This document shows positions 22,816 through 30,431 of a DNA stretch of 39,495 nucleotides, piece after piece. The stretch spans positions 1 through 39,495 of the forward strand of contig JASHUJ010000071.1 of the NCBI GenBank assembly GCA_030040035.1. Reading direction: 5' to 3'. A model generated the notes under the pieces. That model was not told where the DNA came from. It was given only the letters and a program-made list of their open reading frames with translations, and searched no databases. Position 1 is the stretch's first letter; each line of letters begins with the position of its first letter. The translations under genes and the position numbers were made by a program. The DNA is from Thermoplasmata archaeon. Lineage in GTDB: Archaea; Thermoplasmatota; Thermoplasmata; Lutacidiplasmatales; UBA184.

Positions 22816-25593
22816 TCAGGGCACGATGATGACGCCGACCGAGTGGTCGTACGCCTTCACGTGGGAGATCGCCACGTTCGTGGAGTCGTACACGTAGACA
22901 CCGACCGAGTAGTCATCGGCCAGCACGTACCGGACGATGACGTGGTCGGAGACCCAGACCACGACCCCGTAGGAGTCCCCGATCGCGCTGACCTGCTCGA
23001 CGTGGACGTTCTTCACCGCGTGGAGGTAGACCGCCTCGGAATCGTACTGGGCGGTCACTCCCGCGACCGTCGCACCGTGCGACACGTCGAGCTGCACCCC
23101 CGCCGAGTCCTCGAGGGCGGTCACCCCGATGACCGTCGACGAGTGAGAGAGCGAGAAGTTCACCCCGAGCGAGTCGTCCGCTGCGATGACGTTGTCGACC
23201 ACGGCCCCGGTCGTTCCGGGGAGGTAGTAGTAGGAGTCGTAGTCGGCCTCGGCCCCGTAGTCGATGCCCGCGGTGAACGCGATCGCCCCGTTGGTCGCGA
23301 AGAGCCACGAGTACGAGCCGTCGGTGCTGCTCAGCGCTTCCACCCCGGTCGAGGCGTTCGCGTACACATCGGTCACGGTCGTGGAGAACGAGCCCATGTC
23401 GGTGACGCCGTCGGAGTCGATGATCGACTCGACATTCGACACCTGCGTTCCGACGGAATCCCCGACCCAGACCCCCGAGGTGTAGAGCTCCGCGTCCACG
23501 TCCTCGACCGTCGCATCGGTATCGTGCCAGAGAACGACCTGGGTGTTGTAGATGTCCCCGGCGATGACCTGGTCGGCGACGAGGTCGTGGGCGCCGTCAA
23601 ACAGGTTGATGTCCGACGTCCAGAACGGGTCGTCGTAGATCGCCGGCGCCGGAGCGAGCAGGCCACCTTCGACCGTCGAGCCGTAGTCGGCGAAGATGTA
23701 GTTGTTGTACCCGCCGGAGTCGTAGCCCTGGTACGTGTCGATGACCCAGATCGGCGCGGTGACCCCCTGGGTCATGAAGACCTCGAAGGTCGCGTAGCCG
23801 TAGTCGTTCACGTGCTCGAACGTGAAGTTCATGTTGTCGACGAGCCCGTTGAACTCGTACGGCGGCCCCGACGCGCCGACCACGTTCTTCGCCAGGAGCG
23901 CCATCTGCGCGTTCGAGAACGCGTAGAGCGGCGCGTTCAACGTGCCCGGGGCCGACGTCAGCGATAGGTCGTAGGAAGTGTCCGAGCCGTGGATCACGGA
24001 CCCGTTCAGTTCCTGGAACCCGGCCGCGAACGCCTGCACGTAGTAGGCCGTCGTCCAGGGCGATCCGAGCGGCGGCAGATAGGTGCTGAACGTTCCCGTG
24101 TCCGTCGTGGGCAACCAGCTCATGTTGTCGCGCTCGTTGAGGCTGGGATTCCACGGGTCCAAGACGGCCGGCGTGTTGCTGACGAAGACGAAGCCGTAGT
24201 TCGGGGAGATCTTCCCGGCGAGGTGGATGGCCCCGCTGCGGACGGAGACGTACGGCTCCGCTCCCCAGAGGCCGTAGAGCATCGCGGGCCCCTGGTTGAT
24301 GACGAGCGCGTGGCCCGTCGTCCAGTAGTCGGCGATCCCGGTCGACGTCTCGCCGGTGTCGCCGCCGAAGTTGTACGCCGAGGGAACGCTCCGGAAGCCG
24401 CCCCGGGTCGCGTTGGAGTACTCGAGATGGATCGTTCCGTTGATGGAGCGGAAGACCGAGTTATCGCCTCCGATGTTCCCCACCAGGACGATCTCCGCGT
24501 CGCGGAACAGGCCGGTCGGCGACGGGGCGAACCCGTCGATCGAGAATCCCGGAGGGTTTGCGGCCTCGTGGTCGGGCAGCTTCGGGCTGTTGAAGATCAC
24601 CGCGTCGGAGATGCCCGTGAACACCTGGCCGGTCCCCGCCTCGATGATGCGGTAGCCGTACGTCACGACCGAGCGCTTCTGCGCGTTGATCGAGGCGTTG
24701 TTGTAGAGTTGGACCGTGACCGGGTACGACGCCGGGCTCACCGGGACCGTCCCGCCCACGCACTGGAAGACCCCGCCGTAGTTGAAGAGGACCTTGCTGA
24801 TCCCGGACTGCCCGTAGTCGCACGCTTCGTACAGGGTCCCAGCGGCGATGTAGTAGGGGTTCTGCGTCGCCGAGGTCATGTTGAACGTATCGGAGACGAA
24901 GTGGATACCGGTGTCGTTGAAGTTGACGACATTCTGGGTCCAGAAGAAGCCTTGGTCACTGCCGGGGATCGAGATGTTGGTGGCGACCGTGTTGAGCTGG
25001 ATCCCGAATTCGTTCAGGCTCCCCACGTACCCGTCGGACTGACCCGAGACCTCGGTCACTCCCGTCGACGCCGGGTCGGTAACGTTCGGCGGGGTGTTGA
25101 AGGTCACTTCGCCCAAGATGTGCGAAGTATTGTACGAATAGGTCTGCGCGCCGAGCCCATAGTCGGCGAGCCCCAACGGCGCCGGCTGGGCGACGTAGAA
25201 CGGGTTGATCTGACCGTCCACCGCCGTCGCCGGGTGCTCGAGGAGCGCGAGGTTCGGCAGCGAGGTCAGCGGCGCTAGGGTCGGTCCTTGATGCGTCAGG
25301 GATTCGACCCACGGTACGTGGCTCAACGAGGAAGGCACGTGAGAGAGGAGCTGGGTTTCCGGAGTCGACTGCGCGGCGGTACCGGTCGGGCCGTTCGCCT
25401 CCGACGCGGCACCTGGAACTGCCGAGGCGGCCGGAGACGCGCTCAACTGCAGGTCGGAGGCCGAGGCCCCGGTCGGAGCCGACACGGACCGGCCCGAGAT
25501 CACCGAACCCGCCGGCAAGATCATCAGGGCACCGAGCGCGACGACCGCGGCGATCAACCAGCCACTCTTCGCAAGACGGCCGAACTTCGACAT
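22816..25593 (-). CDS. Thermopsin-like secreted protein 2 with C-terminal beta-solenoid
   Basis: A 925-residue exoprotein, paralogous in layout to thermopsin 1. A signal/anchor segment (SGWLIAAVVALGALMILPAGSVISG) precedes a Ser/Ala/Thr linker. The A5-type domain then starts near 115 (NPFYVAQPAPLGLADYG, FFWTQNVVNFNDTGIHFVSDTFNMTS, VVTYGYRIIEAGTG, LYAFSNAQMALLAKN). From about 664 to the last residue the chain is made of 21-24-residue repeats rich in Val, Asp, Ser and Gly. These become almost perfectly 22 residues long after 798, indicating a parallel beta helix. There is no C-terminal membrane anchor. Start ATG 25593 is set by a strong TATA about 26 bases upstream; a longer reading runs through tRNA-Val. 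Confidence 0.82.
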   Translation of the reverse strand: MSKFGRLAKSGWLIAAVVALGALMILPAGSVISGRSVSAPTGASASDLQLSASPAASAVPGAASEANGPTGTAAQSTPETQLLSHVPSSLSHVPWVESLTHQGPTLAPLTSLPNLALLEHPATAVDGQINPFYVAQPAPLGLADYGLGAQTYSYNTSHILGEVTFNTPPNVTDPASTGVTEVSGQSDGYVGSLNEFGIQLNTVATNISIPGSDQGFFWTQNVVNFNDTGIHFVSDTFNMTSATQNPYYIAAGTLYEACDYGQSGISKVLFNYGGVFQCVGGTVPVSPASYPVTVQLYNNASINAQKRSVVTYGYRIIEAGTGQVFTGISDAVIFNSPKLPDHEAANPPGFSIDGFAPSPTGLFRDAEIVLVGNIGGDNSVFRSINGTIHLEYSNATRGGFRSVPSAYNFGGDTGETSTGIADYWTTGHALVINQGPAMLYGLWGAEPYVSVRSGAIHLAGKISPNYGFVFVSNTPAVLDPWNPSLNERDNMSWLPTTDTGTFSTYLPPLGSPWTTAYYVQAFAAGFQELNGSVIHGSDTSYDLSLTSAPGTLNAPLYAFSNAQMALLAKNVVGASGPPYEFNGLVDNMNFTFEHVNDYGYATFEVFMTQGVTAPIWVIDTYQGYDSGGYNNYIFADYGSTVEGGLLAPAPAIYDDPFWTSDINLFDGAHDLVADQVIAGDIYNTQVVLWHDTDATVEDVDAELYTSGVWVGDSVGTQVSNVESIIDSDGVTDMGSFSTTVTDVYANASTGVEALSSTDGSYSWLFATNGAIAFTAGIDYGAEADYDSYYYLPGTTGAVVDNVIAADDSLGVNFSLSHSSTVIGVTALEDSAGVQLDVSHGATVAGVTAQYDSEAVYLHAVKNVHVEQVSAIGDSYGVVVWVSDHVIVRYVLADDYSVGVYVYDSTNVAISHVKAYDHSVGVIIVP
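22819..23604 (-). repeat. Protein-level tandem repeats (22-residue solenoid coils)
   Basis: Encodes residues about 664-925 of thermopsin-like protein 2. The last six units begin VVDNVIAADDS, VIGVTALEDSAG, VAGVTAQYDSEA, VEQVSAIGDSYG, VRYVLADDYSVG and ISHVKAYDHSVG, spaced 23, 22, 22, 22 and 22 residues apart. The DNA itself is not repetitive at nucleotide level, so the units are old. Confidence 0.7.
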
Positions 25594-25614
25594 GGCAGGA
25601 CCCGATGGGTCCGG

Positions 25615-25622
25615 GTTATACA
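25615..25622 (-). promoter_or_regulatory. TATA box of thermopsin-like gene 2
   Basis: Minus strand CTTTGTATAACCC, centred about 26 bases before ATG 25593. One of the strongest boxes in the window. Confidence 0.6.
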
Positions 25623-25782
25623 AAGCCTCGCAACACGAAATTTCCGGGCCGGGACGGAACCTACGGAACCGGGACCCAGCCCCGGAGCGACCGTCGGCGC
25701 CGGGACGACGCTCCGTTACAGTGCCGCCGTCCCGACCGTCCCCTCTTCGACCAGAAGGAGTCCGACCGATGCGCGCCGGGAA

Positions 25783-25855
25783 TGGGCTCGGCCGGATTCG
25801 AACCGGCGACCTTCGCTGTGTGAGAGCGACGTCGTAACCGCTGGACCACGAGCCC
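25783..25855 (-). tRNA. tRNA-Val (anticodon CAC)
   Basis: Acceptor stem is GGGCTCG/CGAGCCC. The D arm contains GTCCAGCGGTTAC. The anticodon stem is TCGCT/AGCGA with loop CTCACAC, giving CAC (decodes GUG). The T arm is GCCGG-TTCGAAT-CCGGC and the discriminator is A. CCA is not encoded. No intron is seen. Confidence 0.95.
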
Positions 25856-25881
25856 GACGGAACCCTCGGAGGCCGCTTCAG

Positions 25882-25888
25882 CCATAAG
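25882..25888 (-). promoter_or_regulatory. TATA-like box of tRNA-Val
   Basis: Minus strand CCCTTATGGC centred about 30 bases upstream of the tRNA 5' end. Confidence 0.4.
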
Positions 25889-26024
25889 GGTTCCATCTTG
25901 GGCCCAGGTCCACGGCCGGCCGACCCGAGCCCTTCCCTCCGGTGTGGGGGGTCCCCGGCACGGCTCGGCGGAAGGCGAATCGGGCGGAACGGGAAATCGA
26001 AGGGTTCAAGGCGAGCGCGCCGCT

Positions 26025-26522
26025 TTGACGACCCAGGGGACCTGCTTGCCGCTCAGCTCGGGCGCTCGCTCGTACGCCGCCAAGACCCTGCCGCCGCCCA
26101 ACGCCGAGTTGAATCCGGTCGTTCCGAAGGTGCGACGGCTCTGTGATGAGGGGAAGGCCGGTGAGGCGGCGGTCGTAGCCTTCGATGCGATTTTGGCGGA
26201 CACGATCCGTTTGTACGGGCTCAAGGTACCTCCGAGCTGCACGTCGTTCGAGTTCCTGGCGCGATTCCTGCGTCCGGACATGGGCAAGCTGCTCGAGCTG
26301 TTGCCGGACCTCTACCGTCTCTACGAGCCCGCCCGTTTCGGGGGGATCGTTCCGGGCGACGCGCAATCCGTCCGTACGGTAGTCGACCGAATCTACACCG
26401 AAACTTCCCTCGCTTGGGCGTATGACCCGCTGTATCAGCCCAAAGGTCCGGGCTTCCCATCCTCCCCGTCGGACGCCGCGCCCAGCCCCGGCTCTCCGCC
26501 CGGAGGTCCGAAGCGTTCGTGA
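26025..26522 (+). CDS. DUF4129-like protein, first gene of the MoxR locus
   Basis: A soluble helical protein. The core (about residues 40-135) reads RRLCDEGKAGEAAVVAFDAILADTIRLYG...TSFEFLARFL...LLELLPDLYRLYEPARFGG, resembling the C-terminal DUF4129 module found beside MoxR/DUF58 genes: helical, with the closing LYE-ARFGG pattern. The N-terminal membrane part found in many DUF4129 proteins is absent, and a Pro/Ser-rich tail ends the protein. The start is uncertain. I use TTG 26025, with a weak AT-rich stretch about 29 bases upstream; GTG 25944 adds 27 unlikely residues and TTG 26110 is also possible. Its stop overlaps the next gene's GTG (GTGA). Confidence 0.55.
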   Translation: MTTQGTCLPLSSGARSYAAKTLPPPNAELNPVVPKVRRLCDEGKAGEAAVVAFDAILADTIRLYGLKVPPSCTSFEFLARFLRPDMGKLLELLPDLYRLYEPARFGGIVPGDAQSVRTVVDRIYTETSLAWAYDPLYQPKGPGFPSSPSDAAPSPGSPPGGPKRS

Positions 26523-27037
26523 GCGGCGTCGCAGCGGCTTCGGCACTGATCGCTCCCTTCCCGCTCACGGTTCCCCTCGTGCTCGTCGCGGGCGTCGCGA
26601 TCGCCTGGTGGAGCTGGAATCGCTCGGCCAATCCGCCCCGGTTTTCGGGCTACTCCGTGCGGATCGGATGGATGGTCGATCCGGTCGCTTGGCTCGACCG
26701 CGATCTTCGACGCGACCTCCTCGCGCCCGGCATCTATTCGGTCCTTCAACGGCTCCTCCGCGAGCTCACGGACCACCGGCAACTGCGGAACGCGGAGATC
26801 TTTGGATGGCTCGTCTCGGCTCGGGTGCGACGGGATCCCCTGCTCCTGCGCGCGCGGCGCACCGCGCGACGACTCGACGGGGCGTACCGTCTGGCCAATC
26901 TCGCCGAAGACCCACGTTGGAACGACGTCTGGTCGCGCTGGCGACGCCCGATCCGGCGCGCGAGAGCGCGGCAGATCTTCGAGGAAGAGCTCCGCGAGAT
27001 CGACCAGATCTGGCCCCGATTGGAGGCGGCGGCATGA
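26519..27037 (+). CDS. Single-pass membrane protein of the MoxR locus
   Basis: A 172-residue protein with one hydrophobic segment near the N-terminus (ALIAPFPLTVPLVLVAGVAIAWWSW, about 9-33). A cytosolic, Arg-rich helical domain follows (VLQRLLRELTDHRQLRNAEIFGWLVSARVRRD... and RARQIFEEELREIDQIWPRL). I do not recognise the family. By position it corresponds to the small membrane protein seen in haloarchaeal MoxR-DUF58 loci (the DUF7269-like slot, from memory). It starts with GTG overlapping the previous stop, and its own stop overlaps the MoxR ATG, so all three are translationally coupled. Confidence 0.65.
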   Translation: MSGVAAASALIAPFPLTVPLVLVAGVAIAWWSWNRSANPPRFSGYSVRIGWMVDPVAWLDRDLRRDLLAPGIYSVLQRLLRELTDHRQLRNAEIFGWLVSARVRRDPLLLRARRTARRLDGAYRLANLAEDPRWNDVWSRWRRPIRRARARQIFEEELREIDQIWPRLEAAA

Positions 27038-28110
27038 CGCCACCCACGGCCCGGGTCGACGCGTCCCGGACGGAGGCCCCCACGGAGATGCTCGCGGGCG
27101 GGAGCGATCGCGCGTCATCCGCCCGACCCGAACGGAGCCTCTCGCCCACCGAAGGGCGGGCCCTGCTCGACCGGCTCCAGTCGACGGTCGGCGCGCGCGT
27201 GATCGGATCGGAACCGGTCGTGCGGGCCCTGATGATCGCCCTCGCGGTCGAGGGTCACGTGTTGCTCGAAGGGGTGCCGGGCATCGCGAAGACGCTGCTC
27301 GCGCGGACGTACGCCCGCGCCCTCGGGCTATCCTTCCAGCGGATCCAATTCACGCCCGACATGCTGCCGTCCGACATCGTCGGCAGCCTCGTGCTGGACC
27401 CCCGGGACCGGTCGTTCGCCTATCGCCCGGGTCCGATCTTCGCTCAGGTCGTCCTGGCCGACGAGATCAATCGCGCCCCGCCGAAGGTCCAGTCGGCGCT
27501 GCTCGAAGCGATGCAGGAGCGCCAGGTGACCATCGATCGGGTCTCGCACCCCCTACCACGACCGTTCCTCGTCATCGCGACCGAGAATCCGATCGAGCAG
27601 GAGGGCACGTACCCCCTGCCCGAGGCCGAATTGGACCGCTTCCTGTTCCGCTGGATCATGTCGTATCCGCGCGAGGAGGAGGAGCGAATGATCGTGCGCT
27701 CGCAGCTCGACCCGGCGGCCGAGACCGACCTCGAACCCGTGCTCTCGGCCGGGGAGATCGACCGCCTCGCGCCCTCGCTCGCCGCGATGCATCTCGATGA
27801 TTCGCTGCCGGCGTACGTGACGGAGATCGTCCGGACGACGCGCAAGGACCCCCGGATCGCTGCCGGCGCGTCCCCTCGCGCCGCGGTCCACTTCATGCGC
27901 GCGGCCCGCGCGAGCGCGTTCCTCGCCGGCCGCTCCTACGTGATCCCGGACGACGTCAAGGAGCTCGCCTTCCCGACCCTCAACCACCGCGTGCGGGTCC
28001 GTCCGGAGTTTCGGGCGCGACGGCTCGTCGAATCGGCGGCGCGCGGCCCCTACGAGGGGATCCGCACGCTGCTCACCGACTGCCTCGGTCAGGTCCCCGC
28101 GCCCCGCTGA
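27034..28110 (+). CDS. MoxR-family AAA+ ATPase
   Basis: A 358-residue ATPase acting as a chaperone or metal-insertion/maturation factor in MoxR systems, cytoplasmic. Walker A GVPGIAKT lies at 80-87 and Walker B with the MoxR box VVLADEINRAPPKVQSALLEAMQERQVT at about 139-166. Sensor 1 is ATENPIEQEGTYPLPEAELDRF, followed by the C-terminal helical lid with GASPRAAVHFMRAARASAFLAGRSYVIPDDV. The first 45 residues are low complexity and may be disordered. The chosen ATG overlaps the preceding stop (ATGA). The DUF58 gene begins 9 bases after its stop. Confidence 0.95.
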   Translation: MTPPTARVDASRTEAPTEMLAGGSDRASSARPERSLSPTEGRALLDRLQSTVGARVIGSEPVVRALMIALAVEGHVLLEGVPGIAKTLLARTYARALGLSFQRIQFTPDMLPSDIVGSLVLDPRDRSFAYRPGPIFAQVVLADEINRAPPKVQSALLEAMQERQVTIDRVSHPLPRPFLVIATENPIEQEGTYPLPEAELDRFLFRWIMSYPREEEERMIVRSQLDPAAETDLEPVLSAGEIDRLAPSLAAMHLDDSLPAYVTEIVRTTRKDPRIAAGASPRAAVHFMRAARASAFLAGRSYVIPDDVKELAFPTLNHRVRVRPEFRARRLVESAARGPYEGIRTLLTDCLGQVPAPR

Positions 28111-28119
28111 TTCGCGCGC

Positions 28120-29448
28120 ATGTCGAGCTCGCGCGTCGTGCTGAGCCCCTGGGGGTGGTCGTGGATCGCGGGCGGGCTCGGGGGACTCGTCCTGGGCCTC
28201 CTGACGCTCAACCTCCTCCTGCTCGTGATCCCGACCGCCGCGCTCGTCTTCGTCGCCGCGGAGCTGATCGCGTTCGACCGGGCGACCCGGGACTTCGGGG
28301 TCGACTGGTTCCGCTGGCAGCGGTTCGAGAACAGCTCGGAGGTGCCGCTCGACGGTCTCGGATCGATGGCCGTCGACCTCGAGCTCGCGGTCGATCGCCC
28401 CTTCTACGCCGAAGTGTTCGACACTCCGCCCAGCACGTTCGAGGTCGTCGGGGGCTCGCCGCGCCTGGTCTCTTGGTGGCCCCGGGGTGAACCGGTCCGG
28501 CTCGCGTACGTGTTCCGACCTCGAGAGCGCGGTCAGTTCCGCCTCGGGCCCACGATCATCGTCGCGCACCAGCCGCTCGGACTGGCGTGCCGGATCGCCC
28601 GGCTCGACGACCGCTGGGAGGTCGTCGTGACTCCCTCGCTGACCGTCGAGGAGGCGCAGGCGGCGATCGCGAGCGGCCCGCGCGGGCCCGGAGAGGCGTT
28701 CCGCCGCCGGAGCGGACCGGGGGCGGAGTTCCGGACCCTCCACGAGTACCACCCGTCGGACGACGTGCGGCGGATCGTCTGGCGCCGTTCGGCCCTCGAG
28801 AAGATGTACGTCCGCGAGCACGAGGAGGAGGTCCACCCGGACCTCCTGCTCATCGTGGATTGCGGCCGGGACATGCGTCTGGGTCCGCCGGGATCCGAGA
28901 GCCTCGAGCTCAGCGTCGACGGGGCGACCGTGCTCGCGGGGGCGGCGCTCGCGCGGTCCGATCGCGTGGGCCTGCTGACCTTCTCGAGTCAGCTTGAGGG
29001 GTTTGCGCCGGTCGCCCTGGGACCCTCCGCCGCCGCGGAGATCACGGAGGTGCTCGGACGCGTCCGCCTTGCGGACTCGCCGTTCCAGATCGACGCCGCG
29101 CTCGAGGCGGCCATCGATCGGCTCAGCGCGCCCGCCACGATCGTGCTCCTCACGAACCTCGCGCAGGTTCCCGAGGAGGCCGAGCCCGCGGTCGCGGTCG
29201 CTCGAGCCCGGGGCCACCGGATGCTCGTGCTCTGTCCGGATTATCCCAGCCTCTATCCGCCGATCGGGGACCCGATCTTCGAGCAGACGCTCGAGTTCGT
29301 CCGGGCGCCCGAGCGGAACCGCCTCGAATCGCACGTCGAGCGCCTCCGGGGTTCCGGCGTGCCGGTGGCGGTGTACCCCCCCTCGGCGGTCCGCCCGGCG
29401 GTCCTTCAGTTCTACGGGGAGATCCGGGCCGGGGGGCTGCCGACGTGA
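28120..29448 (+). CDS. DUF58 membrane protein with von Willebrand A-like domain
   Basis: A 442-residue protein. Two N-terminal membrane helices (about 12-50) are followed by a beta-rich region. The DUF58 signature is at 208-237 (HEYHPSDDVRRIVWRRSALEKMYVREHEEE). A vWA-like domain then starts LLLIVDCGRDM and includes DRVGLLTFSSQ and IVLLTNLAQ. The MIDAS motif is degenerate (DCGRD in place of DxSxS). Known role: partner of MoxR ATPases in poorly understood membrane or envelope systems. The last four bases overlap the next gene. Confidence 0.9.
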   Translation: MSSSRVVLSPWGWSWIAGGLGGLVLGLLTLNLLLLVIPTAALVFVAAELIAFDRATRDFGVDWFRWQRFENSSEVPLDGLGSMAVDLELAVDRPFYAEVFDTPPSTFEVVGGSPRLVSWWPRGEPVRLAYVFRPRERGQFRLGPTIIVAHQPLGLACRIARLDDRWEVVVTPSLTVEEAQAAIASGPRGPGEAFRRRSGPGAEFRTLHEYHPSDDVRRIVWRRSALEKMYVREHEEEVHPDLLLIVDCGRDMRLGPPGSESLELSVDGATVLAGAALARSDRVGLLTFSSQLEGFAPVALGPSAAAEITEVLGRVRLADSPFQIDAALEAAIDRLSAPATIVLLTNLAQVPEEAEPAVAVARARGHRMLVLCPDYPSLYPPIGDPIFEQTLEFVRAPERNRLESHVERLRGSGVPVAVYPPSAVRPAVLQFYGEIRAGGLPT

Positions 29449-30431
29449 CCGACCGGCCGTGGGTCGTGGCGCTCCTCGCGCCCGCGCCGCTCTACGTCGC
29501 GCTCCGATACTTCGTAGAGTTCCCGGGGTACTCCGCGATGGTCCCAGCCGGGTTCCTCGTCACGGTCGCGTTCGGCCTCGCGACGGGGTTCGGGCTCGTG
29601 CGCTCCCCGCCGATCGCCTGGGCAGGTCGGCTCGCGCTGCTCTTCGAGGTCGCGATCGCGATCCTCCCCACCTTCCCCGCCGGCGCGATCGGTCTCGACT
29701 TCGCCGCGGGCGTGATGCTCGGATTGCCGTTCGTGGGGCTCGAGGGGGTCTGGCGCTCCGAATACTCCCCCGGCAGCCGGCTGGGGACGCTCGAGCTAAC
29801 CCTCTTCCTCGGCGTCCTGTACCTCGCCGCCGTGCCGGTCGTGGCCGCCGCGGGCGGGCCCCTGACGGGGCTCACGTTCTTCCGGGCGGTCAGCCAAGTG
29901 ATCGACGCGCAGGGCGTCGGCCTCCTCGGTGCGTTCTCGGGCAGCGCCTCGAACGCCTCATTGCCACTCGCGACGAGCCTCGACCCCGTCTTCGTCGCGC
30001 TCGGCGGGCTCGCCCTCTTGGGCCTCGTGCTCGTCTCCCTCGCGCCGCGGACCGCGCTCGGCGAGCCGCTCCCGTGGGCGTGGGGCCGACGCATCCGCGC
30101 GTCGACGGGCGGCCTCCGGGGGGTCGACCCGGAGGAGCTCCGTCCCGGCCAACGCGACGCGCTCGCGAGCCGGACCCGTGCGGCTCCCCCCGAGGAGATG
30201 GTCCCGCCAGGGATCGAGTCCCTGATGATCGCCGCGCTCGCCGTCGTCGTGCTCGTGGTCGCGGCAGTGTTCTTCCCCCGGTACGTGCTGACGTTCCTCG
30301 CCGTCGGCACGATCGCCCTTCTCCTCGGCACGATCGGTGTCCTCGCCCGGCACCTCACCCCCACGGAGCGACCGCCGAGCGGAGAGGCGCCGGTGCCGGT
30401 CGCCGACGTCCCGTCGGCCGACCGCGCCTAG
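29445..30431 (+). CDS. Multi-pass membrane protein ending the MoxR-DUF58 locus
   Basis: A 328-residue protein with about eight hydrophobic segments: six in the first 160 residues, one near 185-200 (FVALGGLALLGLVLVSLAP) and two near the end (IAALAVVVLVVAAVFFP, VLTFLAVGTIALLLGTIGVLA). A 55-residue charged loop lies before the last pair. I do not recognise the family; its position after DUF58 matches the large membrane protein of haloarchaeal MoxR loci (DUF7519-like slot, from memory). GTG 29445 overlaps the DUF58 stop. It is convergent with the Kelch surface protein gene: the two stops overlap by four bases (30428-30431). Confidence 0.65.
   Translation: MTDRPWVVALLAPAPLYVALRYFVEFPGYSAMVPAGFLVTVAFGLATGFGLVRSPPIAWAGRLALLFEVAIAILPTFPAGAIGLDFAAGVMLGLPFVGLEGVWRSEYSPGSRLGTLELTLFLGVLYLAAVPVVAAAGGPLTGLTFFRAVSQVIDAQGVGLLGAFSGSASNASLPLATSLDPVFVALGGLALLGLVLVSLAPRTALGEPLPWAWGRRIRASTGGLRGVDPEELRPGQRDALASRTRAAPPEEMVPPGIESLMIAALAVVVLVVAAVFFPRYVLTFLAVGTIALLLGTIGVLARHLTPTERPPSGEAPVPVADVPSADRA

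Noticed and set aside
22573..25278. Long plus-strand frames opposite thermopsin 2
   Set aside because: Same antisense composition bias; the minus strand has signal peptide, repeats and a TATA box at the right place.
25594..25896. 101-residue N-terminal extension of thermopsin 2
   Set aside because: It would run through tRNA-Val and the TATA box; the signal sequence starts at ATG 25593.
27553..29334. 593-codon minus-strand frame opposite MoxR and DUF58
   Set aside because: The plus strand carries complete Walker and DUF58 motifs; the antisense product is low-complexity Arg/Glu/Asp.
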